From: JAYTQG01 sp043746815 | Lineage (GTDB): Bacteria; Actinomycetota; Thermoleophilia; Miltoncostaeales; Miltoncostaeaceae | Reading direction: 5' to 3' | NCBI GenBank assembly: GCA_043746815.1 | Contig: JAYTQG010000087.1 | Coordinates: 1 to 47,532, forward strand | Length of the DNA: 47,532 nt | Shown here: piece by piece, positions 11,005 through 19,245 of the stretch | Numbering within the stretch: the first letter of the stretch is position 1 | Layout of the letters: each line of letters opens with the position of its first letter | Notes under the pieces: generated by a model | What the model saw: only the letters and a program-made list of their open reading frames with translations | Database searches by the model: none | What the model was told of the DNA's origin: nothing | Position numbers and translations under genes: made by a program

Positions 11005-12320
11005 TGGCAGGGAAGCCTACGTTGCACCATGTGGTGGTCGTCGGAGGCGGGTTCGGCGGTCTCTGGGCGGTGAAGCACCTGGCGGGTGCGCCCGTCGCAA
11101 TCACGCTGATCGACCGGCGCAACTTCCATCTCTTTCAGCCGCTGCTCTATCAAGTCGCAACGAGTGCCCTGTCACCCGGCGAGATTGCGACCCCGCTGCG
11201 ACGCATTCTCCGCAAGCGCCGAGATGTCCGCGTCCTTCTGGGCGACGTCACCGACGTCGACCTGATCGGGCGTAAGGTGACGATCGCGACACGAAGCGGC
11301 GCGGCGCCCGTGTCGCTTGCCTACGACACCCTCGTCGTGGCCGCCGGGTCTCAGAGCACCTACTTTGGGCATGACGACTGGCGCTCGGTGGCGCCGGGGC
11401 TGAAGTCGCTTGAGGATGCCCTTGAGATTCGCCGTCGGATTCTTGGGGCGTTCGAGGCTGCGGAATTTGAGCGCGACGCTGAGCGCAGGCGCGCCTGGCT
11501 GACCTTCGTCGTTGTCGGCGGCGGCCCGACTGGCGTGGAGCTTGCCGGGCAGATCGCCGAGATCGCAAAGCGAACCCTTCGGGATGAGTTTCGGGAGATC
11601 GACCCCAGCGAGTCGCGCATCCTCCTCGTGGAGGGAACAGACCGGATTCTCGCCGGGTTTGATGAGCGGCTCGGCAAACGTGCCATCCGTTCGCTGGAAC
11701 AGATGGGAATCCGAGTCCGCACGGAGGTCTTCGTAACGGAGGTGGACGAGGGGACAGTAATTCTGCGCCAACACGGCGTTCTTGAACGGCTGAGCGCCGA
11801 GACAGTCATCTGGGCCGCAGGCGTCGCCGCGTCACCACTCGGCGCCGTGCTTGCAGCGCGCGCGGACGTGGAGCCGGACCATCAGGGCCGCGTTCCAGTC
11901 ACCCCGGAGCTGACGCTTCCGGGGCACCCGGAGGTGTTCGCAATTGGCGACGTGGCGCGCGTTCAGGGTGGCTCGGATGCTCCCCTTCCTGGGGTGGCAC
12001 CGGTGGCCATGCAAGCGGGTGAATACGTCGCCCGAACGGTGCGTTCGCGACTGCTCGGCAGGCCCGCACCGGGCCCGTTTCGCTACCGGGATCGGGGAAA
12101 CATGGCCACGATCGGCCGCGGACGGGCGGTGGTGGAGATCGGGCGCGTCCGCTACACCGGGCTGCCCGCCTGGTTGTCGTGGCTTGTTCTCCACATTGCC
12201 CAGCTGATCGGATTCGAGAACCGCCTACTGGTCCTCATCCGCTGGTGTCTGGGAGCCGTCACCGGTGGCCGCGGGGCCCGCCTGATGACGAACGAGCGGA
12301 CGGACCAAGCCCAGCGTTAG
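10995..12320 (+). CDS. ndh: Type II NADH:quinone oxidoreductase (NDH-2)
   Basis: This is a single-subunit, non-proton-pumping NADH dehydrogenase that passes electrons from NADH via FAD to quinone at the inner membrane face. The protein is 441 aa. The first Rossmann motif (HVVVVGGGFGGLWAVKHL) binds FAD, followed by NFHLFQPLLYQVATSALSPGEIATP. The second (VVVGGGPTGVELAGQIAE) binds NADH. FAIGDVARV and VAPVAMQAGEYVA complete the FAD site. The C-terminal amphipathic region (LPAWLSWLVLHIAQLIGFENRLL) is the membrane anchor typical of NDH-2. GTG at 10995 is the best in-frame start, with GGGAA about 6 nt upstream. It ends 6 nt before the convergent antiporter gene. Confidence 0.93.
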   Translation: MTSLAGKPTLHHVVVVGGGFGGLWAVKHLAGAPVAITLIDRRNFHLFQPLLYQVATSALSPGEIATPLRRILRKRRDVRVLLGDVTDVDLIGRKVTIATRSGAAPVSLAYDTLVVAAGSQSTYFGHDDWRSVAPGLKSLEDALEIRRRILGAFEAAEFERDAERRRAWLTFVVVGGGPTGVELAGQIAEIAKRTLRDEFREIDPSESRILLVEGTDRILAGFDERLGKRAIRSLEQMGIRVRTEVFVTEVDEGTVILRQHGVLERLSAETVIWAAGVAASPLGAVLAARADVEPDHQGRVPVTPELTLPGHPEVFAIGDVARVQGGSDAPLPGVAPVAMQAGEYVARTVRSRLLGRPAPGPFRYRDRGNMATIGRGRAVVEIGRVRYTGLPAWLSWLVLHIAQLIGFENRLLVLIRWCLGAVTGGRGARLMTNERTDQAQR

Positions 12321-12326
12321 GACGCG

Positions 12327-13397
12327 CTAGCTGTAGAAGGCAAGCACTGCGAGCACGATGAAAATCGAGATGAGGGCCCAGCCCTCGTACTCGGAGGCCT
12401 CGCCGTCTCCGGTGATTTGCCAGACGGCGATCGCCGTGATGAGGAGCGCGATCACGAGGACAGGGTTCAACACGAACGTGAGGTGCGTGGTGAACAGCAG
12501 CGACAGAAGCACCAGGGCAGGGAAGAGGAATGCGGCGATCTGCGCCACCGAGTTCTTCACGACCGAGATCGAAAGGTCGGACTTGCCCTTATGGGCCAGT
12601 ACGATGCCAACAACGTTCTCCACCGCGTTACCCGCAATGGCGACGATGACAAGCCCGGTGAAGGTCTTTGAGATACCCAGCTGCTTGACCGCCGGGTCGA
12701 GCGCGCCAACGAACCAGTCCGACACCAGCGCTGCACCCACACCGGCGACTGCCAGGAGACCGATGGCGACGGCCAGCGGCGTCGAGGGATGCCCTCCCTC
12801 GATCATTTCCCCTGGGGTCGCTGACAAGTCGCGTTTCAGATACGGCACCAGCCAAGCGACATACACCACGAGCAGGCAAATCGCCCCGGTGACGGAAATC
12901 GCGACTGCGTGCTGGCTCGCGCGTCCCCCCACCTTGTCCGATACACCCAGCAGAGCGATGATAAAGCTCGCCAGAATGAGGAGCGTGGCCGTGTCGTTTG
13001 GAAGCCGGCCGCTAAAGCGCATCACGCCGTCGGGGGAACGTCGTGCTCCGACGACAATGCATGCGCCGAGAATCAAAAGGGCATTTGCGAACAGTGAGCC
13101 AAGGATGGACGTCTGCGCGACCTCAAGCTCGCCAGCCTTGATCGCAAAGAGCACGATGAAGAGTTCGGGCAGATTCCCGAGGGTGGACTGCAGCACTCCC
13201 GTCACCGAGGGCCCAAACCGCTCGCCGATAGCCTCGGTCGCGTGGGAGACCAGCCAAGCAAGTCCTGCGAGAGCAATTCCGGCCACGATGAAGACCGTGA
13301 GGGCTGATGTGCTTAGGTAGTGGAGGAGTCCAGCGAGCGCGGTGGTTGCGAGAATCAGGGCGATCAGGCTGAGTTGGCGGGGCTTCATTCCGAGCAT
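12327..13397 (-). CDS. Calcium/proton antiporter of the CaxA family
   Basis: This 356-aa inner-membrane protein has about 11 hydrophobic helices and exchanges cytoplasmic Ca2+ for protons. Two inverted alpha-repeat signatures of the CaCA superfamily are plain: GNLPELFIVLFAIKAGE followed by GSLFANALLILG in the first half, and GNAVENVVGIVLAHKGK followed by VVKNSVAQIAAFLFP in the second. An acidic loop typical of Cax proteins is not prominent. The start may be ATG at 13397 or 13388 (MKPRQL). The small metallopeptidase gene upstream on the same strand ends 22 nt away and may be co-transcribed. Confidence 0.92.
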   Translation of the reverse strand: MLGMKPRQLSLIALILATTALAGLLHYLSTSALTVFIVAGIALAGLAWLVSHATEAIGERFGPSVTGVLQSTLGNLPELFIVLFAIKAGELEVAQTSILGSLFANALLILGACIVVGARRSPDGVMRFSGRLPNDTATLLILASFIIALLGVSDKVGGRASQHAVAISVTGAICLLVVYVAWLVPYLKRDLSATPGEMIEGGHPSTPLAVAIGLLAVAGVGAALVSDWFVGALDPAVKQLGISKTFTGLVIVAIAGNAVENVVGIVLAHKGKSDLSISVVKNSVAQIAAFLFPALVLLSLLFTTHLTFVLNPVLVIALLITAIAVWQITGDGEASEYEGWALISIFIVLAVLAFYS

Positions 13398-13418
13398 TGG
13401 CGGGGAACTCTAGACGGT

Positions 13419-13820
13419 CTACTGGGTGAGGGATACCGCCAGCCGGGCTTCCGCTTCGTATGGGTTTGTCCGGTAGCCGGTGCGAAGGTATGACAGGGGC
13501 ATTCGGGCCGGGTGGTGCTGCATTTGCCACACATGGCACAGCTCGTGGCAGATCAGGTCACCCCCCGCGACCCCGGCTTCCTCGCGGAGGATAATCTGAC
13601 CAAAGAGCGCCGCAAACCCGTCAAACCGCCGAAGTCCGGGAATGCGGAAGAACGGTGGCCAAACATGAATCCGCACGGTGGCCAGTGACACCGGACGTGG
13701 GTAGAGATGCAACCGGTCAAGCCGACGTTTTGCGGCGAAAAGCGCGGCCCGGTGCTCGTCTCGCCTCGCGCGCCCCAGGGGCCACCCCGAACCACCACCC
13801 AGTTTCATGGTAATCGGCAA
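13419..13820 (-). CDS. Small putative zinc metallopeptidase, HELCH motif
   Basis: I do not recognise the family with certainty. The 133-aa protein has an HExxH zinc motif (HELCH, residues 92-96, within DLICHELCHVWQMQ). About 26 residues later NPYEAEA places a Glu (E122) where gluzincins and DUF4157-type domains keep the third ligand. The N-terminal 60 residues are basic. No signal peptide or transmembrane segment is visible, so the protein is likely cytoplasmic. Start codons ATG at 13820 and 13808 are both possible. It lies just upstream of the CaxA gene on the same strand. Protease activity is inferred from the motif only; such short domains can also be inactive or substrate-specific. Confidence 0.65.
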   Translation of the reverse strand: MPITMKLGGGSGWPLGRARRDEHRAALFAAKRRLDRLHLYPRPVSLATVRIHVWPPFFRIPGLRRFDGFAALFGQIILREEAGVAGGDLICHELCHVWQMQHHPARMPLSYLRTGYRTNPYEAEARLAVSLTQ

Positions 13821-13862
13821 ATTGCGACCTATTGCGCGACCGATGTGTCGAGGGTGTGCCGC

Positions 13863-14144
13863 TTAGGCAACCTCGACGCCCTTCCAGAACGCCACGAAGT
13901 CGCGGATCTCGGCAGCGGCGTCCTTCGGCTCGGAGTAGAACCACGCAGCGCCGGTGTTGACCTCGCCGTTCACCACAACGTCGTAGTAGCTCGCGGTGCC
14001 CTTCCAGGGGCACACGGTGTGGTTGTCGTTCGATGCGAAGTGTTCCGCGACGATCGACGCGGGCGGAAAGTAGTGGTTGCCTTCGACAACGATTGTGTCA
14101 TCGCTTTTCGCAACTATCGTGCCATTCCATGTTGCTGTCGGCAT
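13863..14144 (-). CDS. DUF427 domain protein
   Basis: This 93-aa protein matches DUF427: the start MPTATWNGTIVAKSDDTIVVEGNHYFP, then the conserved TVCPWKGTASYYDV and AAWFYSEP blocks. The family is small, cytoplasmic and beta-rich, and its biochemical role is unknown. ATG at 14144 is supported by AAGGAG six nt upstream, whereas the longer frame to 14171 lacks a site. It lies downstream of a secreted hypothetical protein on the same strand with a 30-nt gap. Confidence 0.88.
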   Translation of the reverse strand: MPTATWNGTIVAKSDDTIVVEGNHYFPPASIVAEHFASNDNHTVCPWKGTASYYDVVVNGEVNTGAAWFYSEPKDAAAEIRDFVAFWKGVEVA

Positions 14145-14174
14145 CGCTCGCTCCTTGATCGGGGTGCTCAAGGA

Positions 14175-14648
14175 TCAGTCCAGGAGCACACCGATGTTAA
14201 CCCGCCACACCTTGCCGTGGCGAAAGAGGAAGTCGGTGGACGTGCGGCCGGCCTCGAGGACCCCAACCCGGCAAACGAAGGGTTCGTCGACAGGGCACAC
14301 AACTTGCCGGATGCCCGCGCGAATGGCGACCTTCGTTGACCCGATTCCCACGCCACTCGCCGTTTGTTGCCGGCGGTCGATGGTGTCGACGTTCACGACG
14401 CGGCCGGTCGCTCGAAAGATGCTGACGGTTGTTCCACTGGCGTAGATGAGGTGCTTCAAACGCACCGGCTGGCTGGTGAGCGTGATGGTCTGCGGGCGTC
14501 CCAATGCGCGGCGCACCTTCCCTTCGGTGGCACCCAGTCGGACACCGGCGATGCCGTTCTGCACAAGGATCTGGGCGCCCGCTGGAGTCGCGAGCAGTAC
14601 GAAGGCAGCGGTGGCAGCAACGTGAGAACGAACGGTTGGGCGAGGCAT
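14175..14648 (-). CDS. Secreted protein of unknown function
   Basis: This 157-aa protein has a clear Sec signal peptide (residues 1-25, basic PRPTVRSH then AATAAFVLLATPAGA, cleavage before QI). The mature part has an IAGVRLGATEGKVRRALGRP segment, as in small periplasmic proteins with a SmpA/OmlA-like or repeat fold, then a beta-rich stretch with two cysteines (CPVDEPFVC) that could form a disulfide. The ribosome site GAGGGG lies about 5 nt before the ATG. I do not recognise a specific function. It is followed by DUF427 on the same strand, but no functional link is apparent. Confidence 0.7.
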   Translation of the reverse strand: MPRPTVRSHVAATAAFVLLATPAGAQILVQNGIAGVRLGATEGKVRRALGRPQTITLTSQPVRLKHLIYASGTTVSIFRATGRVVNVDTIDRRQQTASGVGIGSTKVAIRAGIRQVVCPVDEPFVCRVGVLEAGRTSTDFLFRHGKVWRVNIGVLLD

Positions 14649-14686
14649 GATCCCCTCTCTGGGAAGCGTGACCTGACGGCGCGAGG

Positions 14687-15514
14687 CTATCCGGCGGAGT
14701 GGATGACCGTCGTGCCGGTTGCGCTCAGTCGGCCGTCACGTCGTTCGACCGTGACGCGGATGTCAAAGACCCGGTCGAGTGTGTCAGCGGTCAGAACATC
14801 CGGAATCGGACCCGAAACAACGACTCGTCCCTTCACCAGGAACAGTGCGTGGGTGGCGCTTGCCGGGATTTCTTCGAGATGATGGGTCACCATCACGCCT
14901 GCGCGCGACGGGGCTGCGGCGGCCATGGCGTCGAGCGTGGCCAGGAGATGTTCCCGGCCTGCGAGGTCCAGTCCAACGGCGGGTTCGTCGAGAACGATCA
15001 AGGCGGGGTTGTTGAGAATGGCCCGCGCGATCTGCGTCCGTTGACGCTCACCTCGGGAGAGGAGACTGAAGCGCCGGTTCGCGACCGGGAGGAGGCCAAT
15101 CATCGCGAGCACCGCGTCGACACGAGCCTCGGCGGCCTCGGTCATAAGCGGACCGACAGGTGCGATTGTCGATCTCCAACCCGTTCGGACGACGTCGGCG
15201 ACGCTCATCGGGTGCTCGCGCCAGGTATCGGCGGCGTCCGCTGGAACATGACCGACTCGCTGCCGGAGAACTTGAAGATTGACGGCGCCGATTTCCTCAC
15301 CGAGCACGGCGAGACGGCCAGACGTCGGATGCGTGGTGGCCGCGACGAGGTCGAGGAGCGTGCTCTTTCCGGCTCCGTTCGGGCCCATCACGATCCACCG
15401 CTCGCCCGAGCGTATTCGCCAGGAGATATCGACGAGCAGATCGGTCGGCTCACCGGTCTGGTGGTCGAGACGGCGCACGCCAACATCCTGAAGTTCGACG
15501 GCAATCGCGGGCAC
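14687..15514 (-). CDS. ABC transporter ATP-binding protein, stand-alone
   Basis: This 275-aa nucleotide-binding subunit has all ABC motifs: Walker A GPNGAGKST (44-52), signature LSRGERQ, Walker B ALIVLDEP and H-loop VTHH. No membrane partner is encoded next to it. The sequence resembles the soluble iron-complex/molybdate-type ATPases that often occur alone (YlmA/ModF-like), so the substrate is unknown. The signature reads LSRGE rather than LSGGQ, a common variation in this subgroup. It is divergent from clpS with 30 bp between the start codons, so the two promoters must share that space or lie within coding sequence. Confidence 0.88.
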   Translation of the reverse strand: MPAIAVELQDVGVRRLDHQTGEPTDLLVDISWRIRSGERWIVMGPNGAGKSTLLDLVAATTHPTSGRLAVLGEEIGAVNLQVLRQRVGHVPADAADTWREHPMSVADVVRTGWRSTIAPVGPLMTEAAEARVDAVLAMIGLLPVANRRFSLLSRGERQRTQIARAILNNPALIVLDEPAVGLDLAGREHLLATLDAMAAAAPSRAGVMVTHHLEEIPASATHALFLVKGRVVVSGPIPDVLTADTLDRVFDIRVTVERRDGRLSATGTTVIHSAG

Positions 15515-15544
15515 TCCGCCACCGTACTGGCAGAATGCACGTCA

Positions 15545-15838
15545 ATGGGAACCTCGTCACCAGCACCCGCTGAGGTCGGTCACGCGGACGTCGCCGAACA
15601 CCGCGATGTCCCGTGGCAGGTCATCGTCTGGGACGATCCGGTCAACTTGATGTCATACGTGACCTTCGTCTTTCAGAAGCTCTTCGGATTCAGTCGCTCC
15701 CGGGCCGAGCGGCTGATGCTTCAGGTCCACAACGATGGACGCGCGATGGTCTCCAGCGGCCCTCTTGAAAAGGCAGAGCACGACGTCTTCCGCCTTCAGG
15801 AACATGGCCTCTGGGCGTCACTTGAACGGCAAAGTTAG
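15545..15838 (+). CDS. clpS: ATP-dependent Clp protease adaptor ClpS
   Basis: ClpS delivers N-degron substrates to ClpA/ClpC-ClpP. The protein is 97 aa with a flexible N-terminus of about 25 residues. The core contains WQVIVWDDPVNLMSYVTFVF, where the DDPVN segment forms the amino-acid pocket, then LMLQVHNDGRAMVSSG, where the VH(N)DG motif and the following helix complete the pocket. ATG at 15545 is the first in-frame start after the divergent ABC gene. As in other actinobacteria it is followed by a DUF2017 gene, here after 171 bp. Confidence 0.95.
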   Translation: MGTSSPAPAEVGHADVAEHRDVPWQVIVWDDPVNLMSYVTFVFQKLFGFSRSRAERLMLQVHNDGRAMVSSGPLEKAEHDVFRLQEHGLWASLERQS

Positions 15839-16009
15839 CGTGCTCCGTTTCAGAAGTGTCTTCGCGTTTCCGGCGGCTGCGACCGTCGCGATGCGGTGTC
15901 CTCGGTCACCACCATATGGCCAGACATGCAGGCGACACTGCGTCCTGACTTCCGCGCTGGACGACGGTCCAACACTCCAGACGCTGGGGACGCCTAACGG
16001 CGGCCCCAG

Positions 16010-16504
16010 ATGGCTCGGTCTCGCTCGCCGGAATTCACAAAGAACTTCTGGAACGGAGCACTAGTGCCGTTCACCCCAATCGGCGACAACCGATTCTCCG
16101 TGAATCTGCCCGGAGAAGCACGCGCCTTGTTACGTTCGCTGGCAGAGGATCTCATGCCGCGGGTCAGAGAGCGCGAGCGTGAGACGTGGCGGCTCTTTCC
16201 ACCGGGCCACGCAGACGACACCGAGCGCGAAGCGGACTACCGGGAGCTGATCGGCGAGTCGCTGCGTGACAGTCACCTCGCGGCGCTTGCCGTGGTGGTT
16301 GAGGGGAGTGATGCCGACGAGCTCAGTCGTGAGGATCTCGAGGCGTGGATGCGAGCAGTCGGCAGTATTCGGCTGGTTGTGGGACCCGCACGGGAGAACC
16401 CGACCGACGAGGACGGGTGGCGCCATGAGGTGACTGCAGGCTTTCTTGGAGCCGTTCAACAGGCAGCGATCGAAGCGCTCGACCCGGAGTTCCGAGCGCT
16501 CTGA
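16010..16504 (+). CDS. DUF2017 domain protein
   Basis: This 164-aa protein matches DUF2017, an actinobacterial family found next to clpS (the Rv1332 arrangement in Mycobacterium). Visible features are a beta-rich N-terminus (FWNGALVPFTPIGDNRFSV), an LRSLAEDLMPRVRERE helix, a DDTEREADYRELIGE segment and a C-terminal helical region (DLEAWMRAVGSIRLVVG). The function is unknown; the neighbourhood suggests a role with the Clp system. The ATG at 16010 lacks a clear ribosome site. The stop overlaps the phosphatase start by 1 nt (TGATG). Confidence 0.85.
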   Translation: MARSRSPEFTKNFWNGALVPFTPIGDNRFSVNLPGEARALLRSLAEDLMPRVRERERETWRLFPPGHADDTEREADYRELIGESLRDSHLAALAVVVEGSDADELSREDLEAWMRAVGSIRLVVGPARENPTDEDGWRHEVTAGFLGAVQQAAIEALDPEFRAL

Positions 16505-16974
16505 TGCTGCGCGTTTGTGTCGTCTGCCTTGGGAACATCTGCCGGTCGCCGATGGCTGAGGCGGTCCTTCAAGAGCGGATCAACGATGCGGGGCTGGCCG
16601 ACCGGGTCGAGGTGGAGTCCGCCGGGACCGGCGGCTGGCATCGCGGCGACCCACCAGACCAGCGCGCCACCTCAGCGCTCGGGCGACGAGGATATCTCCA
16701 GTCAAGCCGCGCCCAGCAATTTCGAGCGAGTGACCACGAGCGCTTCCACCTTGTCCTCGCGCTTGATACCGACAATTTGGAGACGCTGCGTGTGCTTGCA
16801 GCAGGGGCGCCGCGCGATGTGCGGTTGCTGCGAAGTTTTGATCCTCTCGCTCCACCGGGCGCGGAGGTGCCGGACCCCTACTACGGCGGACCTGCCGACT
16901 TCGACCACGCACTTGACCTGATCGAGGCCGCGGCAGACGGGGTTATAGGGCATCTGCGCGAACGCCTGGGATGA
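16504..16974 (+). CDS. Low-molecular-weight protein-tyrosine phosphatase
   Basis: This 156-aa phosphatase has the P-loop CLGNICRSP near the N-terminus (C8 nucleophile, R14) and the DPYYGG segment with the general-acid Asp near residue 127. It hydrolyses phosphotyrosine or a small phosphorylated metabolite. Start and stop overlap both neighbours (1 nt with DUF2017, 4 nt with the fructosamine kinase), so the three are probably translated together. In several bacteria this phosphatase is paired with fructosamine kinase, suggesting a role in sugar-phosphate or Amadori-product repair rather than signalling. Confidence 0.93.
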   Translation: MLRVCVVCLGNICRSPMAEAVLQERINDAGLADRVEVESAGTGGWHRGDPPDQRATSALGRRGYLQSSRAQQFRASDHERFHLVLALDTDNLETLRVLAAGAPRDVRLLRSFDPLAPPGAEVPDPYYGGPADFDHALDLIEAAADGVIGHLRERLG

Positions 16975-17822
16975 GCAGCGACCTCGCTGAGGAGATCGGC
17001 CGACGGGCAGGATCGCCAGTCGTGCGGCTGCGTCCGGCGGGCGGAGGAAGTATTGCCGAGAGCTACCGTGTCGACCTTGTGGATGGCCGCAGCGTGTTCG
17101 CAAAGACGCACGCCAATCCTCCCGCTGGGCTCTTCGCGACGGAGGCTGACGGCCTGCGCTGGATTGCCGAGTGCCCCTCCGTACGCGTCCCTGCAGTGCT
17201 CGGAGGCCACGAGGGTCTCCTCATTATGAACTGGGTCGCACCCGGCAAGCAGTCACCACTGGCCGAGGAGCGCCTCGGCCGTGGCCTTGCCGAGCTGCAC
17301 CGGCTGGGTGCGCCGCACTTTGGTCGCCACGGTGTTGGTTTTATCGGCGACCTTCCGCGCGATGACTCCCCCGCGGACACCTGGTGCGAATTTTGGTTCG
17401 AGCGTCGGCTGGCCCCCCTGGTGCGGAAGGCAGTCGATCTGGGCACGATGGCAGTCGACGCCGTCGCCCTCCTGGAACGCCTATCGATCCGCATGGAAGC
17501 CCTCCTCGGCCCGCCCGAACCACCAGCCCGCATCCACGGCGATCTCTGGGCCGGAAACGTCATCTGGGGCGCAGATGACCACCCGTGGCTGATCGACCCG
17601 GCGGCGCACGGTGGACACCGAGAGCTGGACCTCGCAATGCTTCGCCTGTTCGACTCACCAGGCGAGCGGCTGTTCGACGCGTACGCGGAGCGGTTCCCGC
17701 TGGCTCCCGGTTGGCAGGAGCGGGTGCCGCTGTTCCAACTGGAACCCCTCCTCGTCCACGCGGTGCTGTTTGGTCCAAGCTGGGGTGCCAAGGCCATTGC
17801 GACCATGGAACGTGTGAGCTAA
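16971..17822 (+). CDS. Fructosamine kinase family protein
   Basis: This 283-aa protein belongs to the fructosamine/ketosamine-3-kinase family, which phosphorylates glycated amines so that the sugar is lost and the protein is repaired. N-lobe: RPAGGGSIAESYRVDL with VFAKTH (ATP-binding Lys). Catalytic loop: RIHGDLWAGNVIW, followed by WLIDPAAHGGHRELDLAML. The ATGA overlap with the phosphatase gene marks an operon. The 3' end overlaps the convergent NUDIX gene by 4 nt. Ribulosamine or erythrulosamine may be the true substrate in bacteria. Confidence 0.9.
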   Translation: MSSDLAEEIGRRAGSPVVRLRPAGGGSIAESYRVDLVDGRSVFAKTHANPPAGLFATEADGLRWIAECPSVRVPAVLGGHEGLLIMNWVAPGKQSPLAEERLGRGLAELHRLGAPHFGRHGVGFIGDLPRDDSPADTWCEFWFERRLAPLVRKAVDLGTMAVDAVALLERLSIRMEALLGPPEPPARIHGDLWAGNVIWGADDHPWLIDPAAHGGHRELDLAMLRLFDSPGERLFDAYAERFPLAPGWQERVPLFQLEPLLVHAVLFGPSWGAKAIATMERVS

Positions 17823-18496
17823 GAGCTCCGTTCCAACCAGGGAACGTTTCGAGGGGCATCAAAGGTGATTTCGCGATGCTCCCCGGCGATCGTTCGTGCG
17901 GCAAGATCCACCCAGCCAGAGCCCCCGGCGAGTGGTTCGGGAAGGTTGTCGAAGGCGAACCATCCAGCCCCGAGCGTCTCCAAGGGATGGGGGTTGAGCT
18001 CGCCGCCGACGGCGCGGCAGTGGAAGACCAACGAGTAGAGCGGAACTGCCGTGAAACCGGCCCGCAGCCCGTCGAGGACCGCGACGAGCCGCAACGGCTC
18101 GGCGTGGATACCGGTCTCTTCGAACACTTCCTTCGCTGCGACCTCTGCCGCGGAGTACCCAACGTCGCACCAGCCCGTGGGGTAGAGCCACACTCCCGAG
18201 TCCGCTCGGCGGATGAGGAGCACCTCGCCGCGGTCGTTTCCAACAATTGCCCCAACGGCCATTTTCGGCGTGACATACCCGGCAGTTCCGCTGCCAACGG
18301 CATTCATCCACTCTTCGACGCGACTCTCACGATCAAAGCCGAGGCTCGTCATGCCGTGCATCTCGGCAGCGATGTGGAGCACCTCCTCGAAGCGCTCGCG
18401 CTCGTAACGGTTCTCGGTAAAGGCGAGTCCGGTTCGGGCGATGGCCGCCAGCGACTCGCTCCACCGGGCGATGTCACGTTCCGATGGCGTACTCAC
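17819..18496 (-). CDS. NUDIX hydrolase with N-terminal helical domain
   Basis: This 225-aa protein has an N-terminal helical domain (1-68, SERDIARWSESLAAIARTGL) like that of Nudix_N proteins, then a Nudix domain. The Nudix box reads GWCDVGYSAAEVAAKEVFEETG: the REUxEE core is present as KEVFEE, but the canonical first Glu position is Tyr. It would hydrolyse a nucleoside diphosphate linked to another group, possibly an ADP-sugar or other nucleotide sugar. The GTG at 18496 overlaps the stop of the upstream glycosyltransferase gene by 4 nt, which suggests a shared nucleotide-sugar context. Confidence 0.87.
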   Translation of the reverse strand: MSTPSERDIARWSESLAAIARTGLAFTENRYERERFEEVLHIAAEMHGMTSLGFDRESRVEEWMNAVGSGTAGYVTPKMAVGAIVGNDRGEVLLIRRADSGVWLYPTGWCDVGYSAAEVAAKEVFEETGIHAEPLRLVAVLDGLRAGFTAVPLYSLVFHCRAVGGELNPHPLETLGAGWFAFDNLPEPLAGGSGWVDLAARTIAGEHREITFDAPRNVPWLERSS

Positions 18497-19212
18497 TTGG
18501 GGTAGCGGCCGCGAAGTGTGTTCGGGCGAATGGTCAGGATATCGGCGAGGAAGCGGGGGAGATGCCGCCGGAGGTTGTAACTCGACCCGGCGCGGAAGGT
18601 AACGCTGACCGGCAGCTCGACAATCCGCGCGCCGAAACGTTTCGCAAGAAAGATCGCCTCAATGTCGAATGCGAAGCCGCGAACCATTGCTGCCCCAAAG
18701 ACCCGTTCGGCAAGATCGGCCCGGAAGCCTTTGAAGCCGCACTGGGTGTCCACGATCGTCGGCAGGACCGTGAGCCGACGAGTGATCTGCACCGCCAGAC
18801 CGGCTGCCACCCGGGCGATGCTCTTCTCCTCCCCCGCGTACTCGGTGAGTGCCCGCTTGCCGACGACAAGGTCCGTATTGCCCCGCAGGAGGGCAAGGGC
18901 GGGGGGAACGTTGTCCGGGGCAATGTTCAGGTCCGCATCCACATAGAAGCGGTACGCACCGCGGGCGGCGAGCATGCCGTCACGCACGGCACCGCCCTTA
19001 CCCTGGTTCTTCGCGGCGCGGTGAAGCCGAATGCGTGGGTCGGCTGCAGCGAGGGCCTCGACGACCGCCGCTGTGGCGTCGGTACTGCCGTCGTCGGAGA
19101 CAACCACCTCCGCCTGCCCGACGAAGGTATCCATGAACTCGCACCAGGCGGCGAGTGTCATCGGGAGGCGTTCGGCCTCGTTATAGGCGGGGATGACAAT
19201 CGAGAGGTCCAT
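18493..19212 (-). CDS. Family 2 glycosyltransferase, polyprenyl/dolichyl-phosphate glucosyltransferase-like
   Basis: This 239-aa GT2 enzyme begins MDLSIVIPAYNEAERLP, contains the nucleotide-sugar site VVVSDDGSTD and the metal-binding RFYVDADLN (DxD). The later DTQCGFKGFRAD block is typical of dolichyl-phosphate beta-glucosyltransferases. It probably transfers glucose or mannose from a nucleotide sugar to a polyprenyl phosphate at the membrane. No transmembrane segment is obvious. ATG at 19212 gives the canonical start; an in-frame start at 19224 is also possible. It overlaps the NUDIX gene by 4 nt. Confidence 0.88.
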   Translation of the reverse strand: MDLSIVIPAYNEAERLPMTLAAWCEFMDTFVGQAEVVVSDDGSTDATAAVVEALAAADPRIRLHRAAKNQGKGGAVRDGMLAARGAYRFYVDADLNIAPDNVPPALALLRGNTDLVVGKRALTEYAGEEKSIARVAAGLAVQITRRLTVLPTIVDTQCGFKGFRADLAERVFGAAMVRGFAFDIEAIFLAKRFGARIVELPVSVTFRAGSSYNLRRHLPRFLADILTIRPNTLRGRYPK

Positions 19213-19245
19213 ACGCGCAAGCATGCTCGCTTCGGCGGACGGTCG

